A DNA stretch of 64,000 nucleotides from Vandiemenella viatica (GCA_031002005.1 CM061914.1:190544685-190608684), one strand, 5' to 3'; counted from the first letter of the stretch, positions 44,392 to 55,408 are shown. Numbers and translations are program-made. Notes: a model not told the origin generated them from the letters alone.

Positions 44392-44935
44392 ATTTTAATT
44401 TAATTAAATTGTATTGGAGCACACGCTCCGGTGTCAATTTCCCTAAACACCCATCTTCCCCCTATCCTGCACCCACCTACATTTGCCATTTGCAAATTTT
44501 AACTTTAAATTCATTCAACGTTCTTCGTAGATTATTCATCATTTCCCTAGGCAACTTATTCCAATTCCTGACACCCTTACCTAAAAAAGAGAAACTTCCC
44601 ACACCCTTGTGCCTGAAATCGAGTGCCATATTTTCCCTTCCATGCACTACTTTTCATACCTATTGCAATATCTTTCCATGCCTCATCGCCAGTATATGCC
44701 CTGTACACTCCCATGACCATCCTCACATCCTCCTCCTGTCTTGCAATGAATCCCATTCCAGCTCTTTTATCATATCTGTTACTGATTGCATTCTGCGATA
44801 ATTTCCAGAAACAAATCTAGCAGCCCTTTTTTTGCACCCTCTCCAACTCCTGTATTTGATACGTAAAATGAGGGTCCCATACTACACTACCATATTCGAG
44901 CAATGGTCTCACCAAAGTTTTGTAACCCAATTCCT
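44392..44935 (-). pseudogene. LINE-A, 3' portion, decayed
   Basis: The AT-rich tail (TTTTAATTTAATTAAATTG), LINE-A 3'UTR and C-terminal coding region appear in the same order as at 35.3-35.9 kb, with many indels. 5'-truncated at about 44935. Confidence 0.8.
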
Positions 44936-45317
44936 TTTCAATGTTCACCTGTTATTTGATTGAAATGAAATTATTACGCATAATTATTGGAATCAAAATA
45001 CGATTCATCCGCTTTGCCTATCAAAATTCGGCCGCAAGTGTTTCTAATGACATTTTCCAAACAAAAACAAAATCAAAAAATAGTTCAATTTTTTTTAATA
45101 AATTATAACTCATTTCAAAGAGACATGTAAAGAACATCAAAAGTTTGCGTTGCGTATGTAAAAGTAGCCGCACGTAGGGATTACCAGCTATTAAAAATAT
45201 GTAATAGCGAGATAGAGTTAGTCTGTCAGACAGTGTGGTGAACATTAATACGCTGGCAGGACCTAAGTGCGGCCACTTTCACACAGGCAACCCTAAACTT
45301 TCAATGTTCCTTACGTG

Positions 45318-45455
45318 TCTCTAATTTTTTATTGCTGCTTTACGTATTTATGGAAAGGCCGTGGAATAAACCGAACAGAGTCACATGTTTCATGGGAGCT
45401 AATGACCTCGATGTCGACGCGCCCTAAAACAACAACAACAACAACAACAACAACA
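45318..45455 (+). mobile_element. Retroposon 3' end with (CAA)n tail
   Basis: CTCGATGTCGACGCGCCCTA is followed by (CAA)9-10 at 45428-45455. CGCGCCCTAAAC plus CAA repeats is a typical arthropod retroposon tail. The 5' limit is uncertain. Confidence 0.5.
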
Positions 45456-45570
45456 TGTTTAGAAAGTTAAAAAATCAATATCTCGAAAGTGGTGAGACTT
45501 TTGCTTTAATAAAAATTTTGACCTACATACTGTTGCAAACTGAAAAAAAAAATGTTTTTTTTCTCAGATT
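45456..45570 (+). repeat. Repeat unit shared with 48700-48765
   Basis: ATCAATATCTCGAAAGTGGT then GAGACTTTTGC matches ATCCATATCTTGAAAATGGT then GAGACTGTTAC at 48709. Both copies lie beside A-rich runs. Confidence 0.5.
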
Positions 45571-45766
45571 TGTGAAAAAAAACATGAAAAAAAACGTAGC
45601 ACTCTTGATTTTTTTCTAATTTTTTTTTTTCAGAAAGCAATATATTTGATAAATTATAGTTTTATTTATGGAACTAACATTTTACATGTGTGTTTTAAAT
45701 CTTACTAAATCATATAATGTCTTACATAATGATTCATAAATGTATCTATATAGGTAACATATTTTT

Positions 45767-45973
45767 TTATTCATCCTCTACGTCGGTACCACATTCACTA
45801 GTATCAGTAATACCAACACTAGTTCGGTCGGAGTTGGAATTTTCTATTTCTTCTTCTGTCTCCTCTAGATCCATAACTTCAGAAACAATTACGTTTTCTT
45901 TTACTGGTTGTATTGTATGCAAAAGCTTTTGAGATTGCAATTTCAAATTGTGAGCAGAGTACACACTGTGCAT
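45767..45973 (-). other. Short acidic open frame, not recognised
   Basis: The - strand ATG 45973 to a stop at 45767 encodes 68 residues ending in a very acidic tail (LEETEEEIEN, then GTDVEDE). This looks like a protein C-terminus rather than noise, but I cannot name a family and no upstream exon is clear. Confidence 0.25.
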
Positions 45974-45979
45974 AAAGAC

Positions 45980-47667
45980 TGCGCCGATAGTTCTGTATTA
46001 CGGTCTTTTAAGTTTGATTTTAAATCTATTATCATACAAAATAGGAGCTTTATTTGTTTTCAATCGTTGGTTTACGCCAACGGTTTCAAGGAAATGATTC
46101 ATAATTACTGACAATGACTCAGTATCACTATACACTGCGAGTTTAACAAGTATACGAATATAAGGAAAGCACAAAAAGTAATAAAAAGAGTAAAAAAACC
46201 TCGTAGATAAATTTAAAATTCCTAATTTTTTGAAAAGATTCGTAGGTCTAAAGATAAATTTGTAAGGCCTGGCAGCACTAGTTCAAATAGCGAGTGTCAA
46301 TCCAAATAGCGAGGGAACGGGGATTCCTTCTCATGCAACCTAGCCTTTTCGGGAAGTCCCCATTCGTAAAAGAAAACTTCAGTCAATGTTGACAATATTT
46401 TTGTATTTTTTTTTCTATTGAAGCAGAAAAATATAGTAAATTTAAAGATTAAGATAAGTACTCAGTATAAACTCTAAAACAGTCATATTAAATTATAATG
46501 TCTTATAAATTTGAAATTTAGTAGTCATGAAAAAAACATGTTTTTTTTTTTTTTTTTTTTTTTCAAGTCAGAAAAAAACCGTTTTTTTACAACACTAGTC
46601 CCACAGTAGGACATGATGCGATATATTGTAAGGGACGCATTTTTATTATATTAAAATCTTGTGTTTTATTTGTCAAGTCTGCGAGAAGTCGTACGTGCGG
46701 TAAAACGCCGAGCGGAAAAACTGCCATTAGCTCAGCAAGAAATCTTACGCGCGTGTCAGAATCGCACGCGTAGCTAAGGCCACCTTGCAGCAAACAACTC
46801 GCAACTTTCCCCAGTCGTGTATGATCTGTGAGAGCGACGAGTCCGGCCTCGGACCGACTATCGATCGGACCTTGTCACATTGCGATAGTTATCGCACCTG
46901 CCAATCTGTGATGCAAAAGTCGATCAACGAGTGTGAAGACGACTATCGACTGTAACGATCGAGAGTAGTGTCATTCTGTGTGCTATGGCGCGAGTTGCGG
47001 AAAACGTGATTGTACCGAACAGTAAAGCATCCTCGTGTTAACGGAAGTCTTCGGACGAGCTACCGCGTCGGTTAAGTGCCGAGTGAATATTATGTACATT
47101 TGAAGACTGTTAATTGTGTTTGTCGTCCACTACGGGAGGAAGAAATACAGTGTTGTGCCATTTGTGGAAGTTTAAAGAAAGTTCACACTCGCTAAGAACA
47201 AGCAATCTTCGGGAATGATTATTCAGGGTGATCCTTGATAACAGTTAATTACAAGAAAAATAAATATGGTATGGTGGTCGGGTTGTAACTGCAGAAAATC
47301 CGTGCAGTAAATAGTGTCTTGAGTTTGATATACTTTGAGTGTGTTCGTGCAGTTAAGAAACTTTGATAGAACAATTCCAACCCCACCTAACCAGGTGATC
47401 GTCTTAAAATTATCCCTGAATAATTTCCTATAGTTTACGAAGTACCGATCGCCGGAAAAACATGGTCAGAACAGAAGACAATAAGTGGTGATAGTGCAAT
47501 AAATTCTAATCATCAGCTTACGTATTATTATTATGAATAGAAATATTTAAAACTGTATTTCTACAACCTCTAGTACCCGCCAAGATTCTAGTTCTTCAAC
47601 ATGTCGTAGGATAATTACTACAGCATACCCTAGTTTGCTGGCATTACGTCGCGCGGAGTCGCAGATG
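45980..47667. other. Stretch without recognised genes; T run at 46541-46563
   Basis: 46800-47640 is richer in CG words (CGATCG, TATCGATCGG) and could be the remnant of a retroelement leader or LTR, because similar-looking sequence resumes after the mariner element at 48340-48540. No paired LTR found. Confidence 0.25.
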
Positions 47668-47669
47668 TA

Positions 47670-48332
47670 CAGGGTGTCCCAGAATTATCTTTACAACTTT
47701 GACATTGAATTAATTATGTTTGGAACGAGATATTGCAGGTTTTTGCACGTTGAAGAGTATCTCCCAAAGTTTTGTTTCCGTCTCTTAGAACATTTCAACG
47801 TGTGCACCATTTGTTGCCCGTACAATATCATATCTATATTCAATTTTTTGCCAAGTTCTTTGGAGCATCCCTTGATCAACCGTCGTAATTGCTGCAGAAA
47901 TCCTCTGCCTGAGATCTACCAAATTTCTAACCGGGGTTTGATACACGATGTCTTTTACATATCCCCAAAGAAAGAAATCTAAGGGGGTTATGTCAGGTGA
48001 ACGAGGTGGCCAGTGAATTGGACCCCCTCTTCCTATCCACCGACCAGGAAATTGTTTATATAGAAAATCACGGACATCATGAGCCCAATGCGGAGGTGCA
48101 CCATCCTGCTGCAAGATTACTGTCGGAAACACACTGAGCTTTTTCCTGCGGCGTGTACATTTTCAATAAATGTGATGTAACTACCTACTTGTCAGCAAAC
48201 CACACCTGACATGAAACAGAAAAAAAACTTTGCGAGATACTCTGTAACATGCAAAAAACTGCATTGTCATATCTCGTTCCAAACATAATTTATGCAATCT
48301 TAAAGTTGTAAAGATAATTCTGGGATACCCTG
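47670..48332. mobile_element. Mariner-like (IS630-Tc1-mariner) element, internally deleted, 663 bp
   Basis: Starts CAGGGTGTCCCAGAATTATC and ends as the complement of CAGGGTATCCCAGAATTATC, with TA on both sides (47668-47669 and 48333-48334). The inverted repeats stay similar for about 95 bp, including TTTACAACTTT and ATTATGTTTGGAACGAGATA. The inside is the C-terminal catalytic part of the transposase only. Confidence 0.92.
47785..48132 (-). pseudogene. Mariner-like transposase, C-terminal catalytic fragment
   Basis: 115 codons on the - strand: VILQQDGAPPHW (second catalytic Asp), FPGRWIGRGGPIHW, then PPRSPDITPLDFFLWG (third Asp in TPLD), ending with a GAHVE-type segment. Counting between those Asp residues gives 41, which would fit a DD41D spacing (rosa-like group) rather than the 34 of classic mariner. 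The DNA-binding domain and first Asp are deleted. Confidence 0.88.
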
Positions 48333-48665
48333 TATTTTCCTTGTGACGAGTTACTAAATGTTGTAATAAACGTCAACTAACGCGACTGCAGTATTTTATT
48401 CGACTAGTGTGAAGCCCGTATGATTCTCCGTTCCCACGAAGCCCACAGACAATATTTTTAGGTGTCAGACAAGCACAGAAGACTAACGGCGCGGCACAAG
48501 AAAGAATACGCCGCAAATCTTAGCTAATGTGAAGAGACTAGTGTGACTAAGTACAGACTATACACACGGCCATCCGACAAAACAGTCACTACACTATCTG
48601 TGGTTTCAGAAATATCCTTTCATTCCGGGATTGAATGGAATATACTGAAAAAAGTTACATGTTTC

Positions 48666-48667
<2 letters not shown>

Positions 48668-48709
<42 letters not shown>
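48668..48709. repeat. Poly(A) run, 42 bp
   Basis: Uninterrupted A tract; the sequence just after it matches 45456 onward. Confidence 0.95.
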
Positions 48710-48712
<3 letters not shown>

Positions 48713-48824
48713 ATATCTTGAAAATGGTGAGACTGTTACTAAAATAAAATTTGGCCATATAATATGACATGATGTGACCTATTTGCGGTTTCAGGATTAA
48801 CCTATAATTCCTGAACACGCTGTA

Positions 48825-49186
48825 TGTTAACCGTGACAGGAGCGACTCGCGTTCGGCAGGGCTCGGTCGCAGTTTTGCGTTGTTGTAGTGGCGGACACAT
48901 TGCCGCTCCCTGTAATAGCCACGGTCCGGCTCACCGCGTGCTGTCGCCATGGCAACGCCACCGTCCCGGCTGCGAGGCGGGGCAGTCGCTACGGCAGGGG
49001 CTGATGCGGCAAACTTCACCACACGAGCAAAGCAGCCGCCACAACAGTTCACAGGCACACACGCAACAGAACCTCAAACTAAGGCCTCGTGCCCACTTGA
49101 GCACGTTCAGGCGAATCCTGGTTTGGCGGCTTTTACGATGAGCGCGAACATGCTGGACAACGACACTTGCTTGGCAACAATCAATC
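48825..49186. promoter_or_regulatory. GC-rich island with a perfect RFX X-box
   Basis: GTCGCCATGGCAAC at 48943-48956 fits the palindromic X-box (GTNRCC-N-RGYAAC type) bound by RFX factors. The surrounding 350 bp are CpG-rich and not recognisably repetitive. The SINE at 49199 landed at its right edge. No gene seen downstream. Confidence 0.35.
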
Positions 49187-49198
49187 GGTACGCATCCA
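49187..49198. repeat. SINE target-site duplication, left copy
   Basis: GGTACGCATCCA, repeated exactly at 49436-49447. Confidence 0.95.
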
Positions 49199-49435
49199 TC
49201 TAGCGTGGTGGTGTAACGGTTAGCGTTCTGGCCTCGCATTCGGGAGGACGGCGGTTCGAATCCCCGTCCGGGCATCCAGATTTGGGTTTTCCACGGTTTC
49301 CCAAATCACTCCAGGCAAATGCCGGGATGCTTCCTTCAAAAGGCCATGGCCGAATTCCTTCCCATTCCTTGCCCCCCATCCTTTCCCGTCTCTAAAGACC
49401 TCGCTGTTCAGAGACGTAAAGCAGTTAAAAAAAAA
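49199..49435 (+). mobile_element. tRNA-derived SINE, best-preserved copy
   Basis: A tRNA-like head with Pol III A box TGGTGTAACGG (49209-49219) and B box GGTTCGAATCC (49253-49263), a tRNA-unrelated body of about 150 bp, and an A tail. A perfect 12-bp duplication flanks it. Acceptor-stem pairing is missing, so it is a SINE head and not a tRNA gene. Other copies are at 41271, 42068, 43271, 52555 and 60118. Confidence 0.95.
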
Positions 49436-50120
49436 GGTACGCATCCAAGAAGTAATTAGGGGAAATCTCATACGAACAGTATTTATAACCGAAGTAATGC
49501 ATGGCGTGAAATCAGCGAGGTATTAAATCCTGGTATTGATGACGTAAAGAAAAAAATTAAAAAATATAAAACAATATTTGAATATATATTGGTAGCGAAA
49601 GTCTATAAAGATAATAAATAGATACCAACCTAAATATAATTTTGGAGCGACTGAACAGTATCATCACAGACTACCGGTACAAAATGGCTGCTGATGTAAG
49701 GTACTTTGGACAAATGCTACAGGTCTGTATAGGAATCTCCCGAAAGCAGGAATCTTAAAATTATCATTAATTTATTTCCTGGTGGGATCGCCTCAAGCAT
49801 ATGTGTACAGTGTTATTTAATATGAGATTCAATTAAAGACAGGAAATGTTTGAAATCGATCTTTGACATGCTCGTAAAGTTTTAAAAGTTTTGGAGTCAA
49901 AATCACACTAAGGTAATTGAACTTCTTGGTGGTTTTTTTTTAATATCACCATATTTAACCACGCCTTATCATTATTATTTGCCTTGCACATGTCCACAAT
50001 TCTGTTGTTTCTCCAGTGACTTCCAGCCCAGACAAATTTCTTTATTCATTCATCGTAGTTCTTTATGCAGAAATGCACTAGCGAAAAGAGCCTTAATGAA
50101 AAATAAAAAAAAAAACTTTT
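49436..50120. other. Stretch without recognised features
   Basis: AT-rich. The first 12 bases are the right copy of the SINE target-site duplication. Confidence 0.4.
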
Positions 50121-50124
50121 AGTT

Positions 50125-50600
50125 TCAAGTATCGATATAGGACTCAGAAAGAAACATTTTAAAACTCTTTGTGTGGAGCATAACACTTTACGACAGCTAA
50201 GCATGGACCACAAAAAAGGAAAATTGAAACATTTGAAATGTGGTGCTATAGAAGGATGATCGAAAATTATGTGAACAGATAAAGAACGAAATGTAGGCCT
50301 ATGTGTTTCGGAAAAGGTGGGAGAAAAAAGAAACTTACTGAATACTCTTACAGAAAGAAGAGACAGGCTGGTAGGTCATATTTTGAGACATGCTGGATTG
50401 GTTAATTTGTTAGTGGAGGGAACAGTCCGAGGTAAGAACTGTAGAGGTAAACAGAGATTAGAATATATGAAGCAGATAATTGGAGATGTAGGTTGTATGG
50501 TGTATGTAGAGATGAAGAGGTTAGACGCAACATAGGAAGAGATTGAGGATTACATCAAAGCAGTCAAGAGACTGATGACAGCAAACAACAAGTCAACAAT
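50125..50600 (+). pseudogene. RTE-like LINE ('RTE-C') ORF C-terminal fragment
   Basis: + strand, with frameshifts: GLRKKHFKTLC, then ETFEMWCYRRM, then RDRLVGHILRHAGLVNLL, VEGTVRGKN and RLEYMKQIIGDVGC, and finally K-R-L-M. The F-E-M-W-C-Y-R-R-M and VGHILRH motifs mark the post-RT region of an RTE/CR1-like ORF. The same part recurs inverted at 51990-52240. Confidence 0.85.
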
Positions 50601-50749
50601 ATAGAGAAAAAAATTTGCTTTTTAAACGACCTGTTTTGCTTCTTAAGCAAGAAACTATTCCAATCATGTCTGTTACAGCTGTTGTCAGTTTCTTTATTCC
50701 TTCATCGTTGTTCCTTCCGCTATTTTTGAACACTTTGAATTATGTGGTT

Positions 50750-51120
50750 CATGTTATGCGTTACGAGTTAGTCATTACATTGCCGGACTTCGCGCACGTA
50801 TTGCTTTTGTGCCGACGGCTGATGGGGATTGGCTGACAGGACAATGCCAAAACTGGAGGACTTTGCGCGGAAATCCATTTGTCCTCTGATCCCTCTCACA
50901 AAGCGATTACCCGCGGCGGACGGGTCCTGATCGACTCCCACCCAGTCGACTCGTTCGACCTCTTGATGTCGCCGCTCGCTCCATAATTAAGAGGATCAGC
51001 CGCAGAGCTGTAAGCCCACAGCGTGCGGTAACAACGGTTCACCACTGCAGGATTAATACTGACAACAACTGAGAAAATATCGAGGAAGTAAGCTCGCTTT
51101 ATCGAACCCGTTCTGTCACT
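50750..51120. promoter_or_regulatory. GC-rich single-copy-looking island
   Basis: Raised CpG content (GCGATTACCCGCGGCGGACG region near 50905) without repeat termini or coding signals. Possible conserved regulatory DNA. Confidence 0.2.
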
Positions 51121-51124
51121 TTTT

Positions 51125-51985
51125 GTCTGTGCTCGGAAACCCAATCTGATAATCTTTCAAAGTTAAATCGGAAGCCTTAACACATTGGTGGGGTTAACGC
51201 TCCATTCACCAAATTATATATATATATCTCCCCACATATTTAAAATATTCGTTCTTTAAGGGGGTAGATACAGTCATCAGTTTTCAAAAAATGATTTTTT
51301 TCTTTCGATTCACAAAAATACTTTTTTACTTTTGACTTCGTGTTGGTGAAAAAAGGTTTTTAAATATCTTTTACAGTGTGTGAATTATGAGTGATTAATC
51401 GAAGTCCTGCACGGTAGACAGCCACTTAAATCTGACTGCACTTGAAGGTAATCCAAATCTTTAACCTGCATAACATGCATAGATCTTTTTCAAATTTACA
51501 GGAAATGTTGCACCTACTAATTTCTACAGTCCCTACCATTACTGTTTATGCTGCTTTTTACAAATGGAAAATATTCCTATATGTTTAAACAAAAAAAGCA
51601 AGAATTTTAATTTCTTGAATTTTTCATTAACAACAAATATAAAGTTAAATGTGTTATATTATTGATTTAACTCATTGCCTGCATATTAATTTACAATATT
51701 AAAAAAATATTTCTGCAAAATTTCGAATATTATGCTTTCTATCATTAAAGACCTTAATGGCGACATATTTTTAACTGTCAGTTTGGATGGTACATTAACA
51801 TATTGTGAAATAATATTTTTATTTTAAATTTTTTTATATATAACTATTACAGTTCTATGGATCTAAGAAATTTGAATCCTCAAATTTAAATAGATTTGGA
51901 GGATGTAATTTCAATTTCAACAAATATTTCAATGTATTAGCTGTATCAATTATAAGTTGTTTCTTTGGTTTCACTTCCTTTTCGT
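51125..51985. other. AT-rich stretch, nothing recognised
   Basis: Includes a short (TA)n run near 51215-51230; otherwise featureless. Confidence 0.4.
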
Positions 51986-51989
51986 TCGT

Positions 51990-52245
51990 TTTTCATTCCT
52001 TTCTTTTTTTTGTCATCAGTCTTTCGACTGATTTGATGCAATCCTCCATCCTTTCCTATCTTGTGCTAACCTCTTCTTCTCTACATACCCCTTACAACCC
52101 ACGTTCTTAATTATCTGCTTCATATGTTCTAATCTCTGTCTTCCTCTACAGTTCTTACCTTCGACTGTTCCCTCCACTAACAAATTAACCAATGCTGCTT
52201 ATCTCAAAATATGTCCTACCATCCTTTCATTTTCTACTTCATTCA
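51990..52245 (-). pseudogene. RTE-like LINE ('RTE-C') C-terminal fragment, inverted copy
   Basis: The complement of this stretch matches 50375-50590: TTCATATGTTCTAATCTCTG is the complement of the CAGAGATTAGAATATATGAA region, and GTTCCCTCCACTAACAAATT of AATTTGTTAGTGGAGGGAAC. Inverted with respect to the first copy, 1.4 kb apart. Confidence 0.85.
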
Positions 52246-52554
52246 GGAAAGTTGCTATAGTTAGTAGCGTTCTTATATATTAGTTTTAATCGTTCACCTC
52301 ATTTGGAAGAGCGATATCGGCGAGTCATTAATGCTAATGAATTCCTTTGAAACTTTATTATTACCAATGGAAGTTAGGATTGAGAATAATATGTCGAGGA
52401 TTTTCGACTGATGGAGTATAGGCATTGTGTTGGAATTAGTATTATTATTACTCCGCGATTCATTAAATGTGGGTGGTGCACCAATCCGAAAGTGTAACAG
52501 ATTGGACATAGGAAGGGATATACGGGATATGGCAGGAGGCGCCCATGGGATATT

Positions 52555-52627
52555 GCGAGGAACCATCGCGGCATCGCCTGGAGCGATCTGGGGAAACCAT
52601 GGAAAACCCAAATCAAAATGGCCGGAG
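52555..52627 (-). mobile_element. Diverged SINE body fragment
   Basis: Shares GAACCATCGCGGCAT, CGCCTGGAGCGATCTGG and GGAAACCATGGAAAACCC with the SINE body. Head and tail missing. Confidence 0.6.
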
Positions 52628-52844
52628 CGTTTTATCGAGACCTACTCCTATCGGAATCTGAGTTCTCTCTCTCGATAAACTCTTCCTATTCCCGTCCCTA
52701 ATAGTTCCTTGAAAAAATGAGTATAGAAATGAATCGGTTCTGGCCTTGATTTCTCTTATTTTATCGTTCATTCCTAGATTTAAATTTTTCTGGAAGTAAT
52801 ATGTGTTTGCTTTCATCCTGAAATAGGTCAGTCATGAATTTTCA

Positions 52845-53080
52845 AATTATCTTCCGCCGAGAGCAACGCCTTTGATGTTCCAGGTCTTCCCAACCTAACG
52901 CTTCAACGTCACACTTACGCTTTCCCTCCAACTATATGTTCCTGCCACGGATCGAGCGGATCTTTTTTAGACCTTCTCCAATGCATCCATTAATCCCTTT
53001 TGATGGGGGTCCCACACATAACAACAATATTCCAAGCGGGGACGCACCAGAGGTTTGTATACAATCTATTTAACTTCCGG
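52845..53080 (-). pseudogene. Jockey/CR1-like LINE ORF fragment
   Basis: The - strand reads PLVRPRLEYCCYVWDPHQKG, then LMDALEKV, and onward in broken frames. LEYxxxVWDPHxxxxIDxLEKVQ is the well-known block downstream of the RT palm in this LINE class. Confidence 0.75.
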
Positions 53081-53465
53081 TGTATAGTGTTTTAAATTAC
53101 TACATAGATATCGGAGCATAGGATTTGCTTTAACAATTAGCTTCTCAGTATGTTTATTCGACTTCAAATTATTACACCTATTATTAATTATAAAAATAGC
53201 TAGATTATTGTACAATACCATTGCGCAAACAGTTCGTGGAGCACGTTGTATCTGCAGTTCTAATGAAATTGCTGTATTGTTACCGTAAATGATCAGAAAG
53301 TGGAAATATATATATTAGTAATGCATGAGTATCGAAAATTATTATTTATTATTAAATAATTGATATACAAAGTTTTAAATCTGAATATAAAACATGACAG
53401 ATTCAATTCCTCCAACGTATGTCTGTCGTAAATCCTGGAGCCTGTAGAAGTACAGTCGTTTTACA

Positions 53466-53825
53466 ATAAACTAGCTACTACCCGCGACTTCGTATGCGTG
53501 GACTTCGAATTTTAGTGCTAGAATTGGATAAAATTCACATTTGGACTATAGAAGAAATTATTTCTATACGTGAAATTTATGAATACATTATTCACAAAGC
53601 CTGAGTGACCGATATAACATTACAGAGATGTAAATACGCTATCCATCCGTCTGTCGCCTTTTAGTTAGCTTTCAAAATTCCATGACAATGTATGTTACTT
53701 AACCTGAAAAAAAGTACCCTATGTCCTTTCTAATAATACATATCCTTTCCAAGTTTCATGAAGATCGGTTTAGTCGTGAAAACGTAAAGACAGAGAAACT
53801 TTCGCATTTATAATATGAGTGTAGA
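53466..53825 (+). mobile_element. 'CTAGCTACTACCCGCGACTTCG' type retroposon
   Basis: Starts with CTAGCTACTACCCGCGACTT. It later carries AAGTTTCATGAAGATCGGTT and ends CTTTCGCATTTATAATATGA. This start/end combination is very common in arthropod genomes as the end of a retroposon family. Related copies are at 38345-39075 (reverse) and 58383. Confidence 0.65.
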
Positions 53826-54097
53826 TTGAGTCCTGTCACGGTCGCCATGTTTTTCAACCTGGAAGTTAGAACTTCTAATGCAAAGAGAGGTCGAAGCAAG
53901 ACAGTCTCGCTTACTACAAGTGGCTTTGTTAATACTTGAAAACGTAAAGACAGAGAAACTTTCGCATTTATAATGTGAGTGTAGATTCAGTCCTGTCACG
54001 GTCGCCATGTTTTTCATCCTGGAAGTCAGAATTTCTGATGCAAAGAGAGGTCGAAGCAAGACAGTCTCGCTTACTATATGTGGATTTGTTAATACCA
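53778..54097 (+). repeat. Tandem duplication, two units of 160 bp
   Basis: GAAAACGTAAAGACAGAGAA begins each unit (53778 and 53938), and the units differ at only about ten positions. The unit joins the retroposon end to adjacent unique sequence, so the duplication came after the insertion. Confidence 0.95.
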
Positions 54098-54179
54098 CGC
54101 TAAAGAAAATGAAATAAAAGTTTGTTGAAAAAAGAAACTAATGCGAGAGATATTCGTGATGAATGTTCACGGTCTCCAG

Positions 54180-54605
54180 CACTAGGATGGTAACGGCAGA
54201 TTGCATAACTCCGTCGCATGTGAGCGCCGTAAATCCTGGACTTCTGGGTTGTCACCGCGCAGACGCGTCAAGTCAGACGCTGTGGTAATTCGGGGCCGTA
54301 AAACCCTGGCGGGCCGTAACCCTGCCGGTGGAGGGCCGTAAACCGGACGCTAGTTACGACCTCACTTACTCGTAATTAAGTGCCGTGACGGACACCGCGC
54401 TTCACGGCTCTCCGAATTTGCTGCCGACGTCGGCGGCGCCTGCCAGGTAGGCAGCGCTGAGGAACGGCGGAGCCCGCGTGACGTAGCGGCAGCGGCGTCT
54501 CCAGGGGCCCCGCCGCAAAGTGTTTACACGGGACGTTAATAACCCAGTCCCAAGCACTCCCGGCGCGGGATTTTAGGTGGCAAGGGGTGCTTTCCGCCGG
54601 AACTA
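54180..54605. promoter_or_regulatory. GC-rich island, GGGCCGTAA words repeated
   Basis: High CpG content. GGGCCGTAA appears three times within 54293-54340, with CGTAAATCCTGG nearby. No coding signal. Could be regulatory, or a GC-rich repeat. Confidence 0.25.
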
Positions 54606-54667
54606 CCCTCTCCTCCATTCAGTCTGTTTCCTTAGTGTTCTAGGAATCCAGCTGCCTTATAGACCCC

Positions 54668-54905
54668 CGGTAAACTACTGTTGTTATCATCATCATCCTC
54701 AACAGTTTCCAGCCTCTGGCCGGGTCTGCTTCATGCACAAGCCTCTCCATTTCCTTCTTTCATCCCACCACCTCTCTGTCACCACCTTGTTCCAGTCCTC
54801 TCCTCCACTCCTTTCATCCATCCATCTCTTGGTCTTCCTCTGGGTCGTTTACCATGCATCTTAATTTTTTTGGGATTCCTTGAACCTCCATTCTCATTAC
54901 ATATC
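54668..54905 (-). pseudogene. RTE-like LINE ORF C-terminus with (GAT)n tail
   Basis: The - strand reads K-R-W-M-D-E-R, then GGEDWNKVVTERWWDERRKW and RGLCMKQTRPEAGNC, then a (GATGAT)n tail near 54680. W-x-x-V-V-T-E-R-W-x-D-x-R-K-W is a standard RTE C-terminal motif. A short near-identical tail lies at 10857. Confidence 0.8.
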
Positions 54906-54947
54906 CGCACCATCTCAGTTTGGCCCACTATACTCTTTCCTGTAGGA

Positions 54948-55408
54948 CAGGGGTGGCCAACAGACGGCCCGCGAGATTCATCACACTTTTAAACATAAAT
55001 TTATTTTATAATGCCCAAAGTAGTGAAAACCAATTTATTAAAAAAAATACATTATTTGTGGATCCATATATTCAAAAATTACCTGTCGAAATTATGAGTA
55101 TCATTGTTATATTATGTACACACATATTTATATGTAAGAATAATAAGAAACACAATAATAATAATTCATTATGTTTCAATTTTTCACTCAAAAAAAAAAA
55201 TGTCTGTAGTGGGTCAAAATCTAATATGGGGATACAATATCTGTTTGGTCGAAATTATGAGTATCATTGTTATATTATGTACACACATGTTTATATGTAA
55301 GAATAGTAAGAAACACAATAAAAATAATTCATTATGTTTCAATTTTTCACTCAAAAAAAAAATGTCTGTAGTGGGTCTAAATCTAATATGGGGATACAGT
55401 ATCTGTGG
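54948..55408. mobile_element. hAT-like element (GGGGTGGCC family, copy 3, reversed, one end lost)
   Basis: Starts CAGGGGTGGCCAACAGACGG and matches the complement of copies 1 and 2. The opposite terminus is missing. The sequence runs into a hairpin-core element at about 55409. An internal direct duplication of 163 bp starts GAAATTATGAGTATCATTG at 55088 and again at 55251. Confidence 0.8.

Noticed and set aside
46800..48540. LTR retrotransposon leader around the mariner insertion
   Set aside because: Style of sequence is suggestive, but no paired LTR, primer-binding site or gag/pol domain could be found.
48606..49058. 150-codon - strand frame
   Set aside because: It crosses the 42-bp poly(A) run (a poly-Phe stretch) and continues through SINE-adjacent GC-rich DNA. 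Compositional artefact.
49203..49275. tRNA gene
   Set aside because: A and B boxes are present, but the acceptor stem does not pair and the sequence runs into the SINE body. The copies at 41.5, 43.5 and 60.3 kb show the same.
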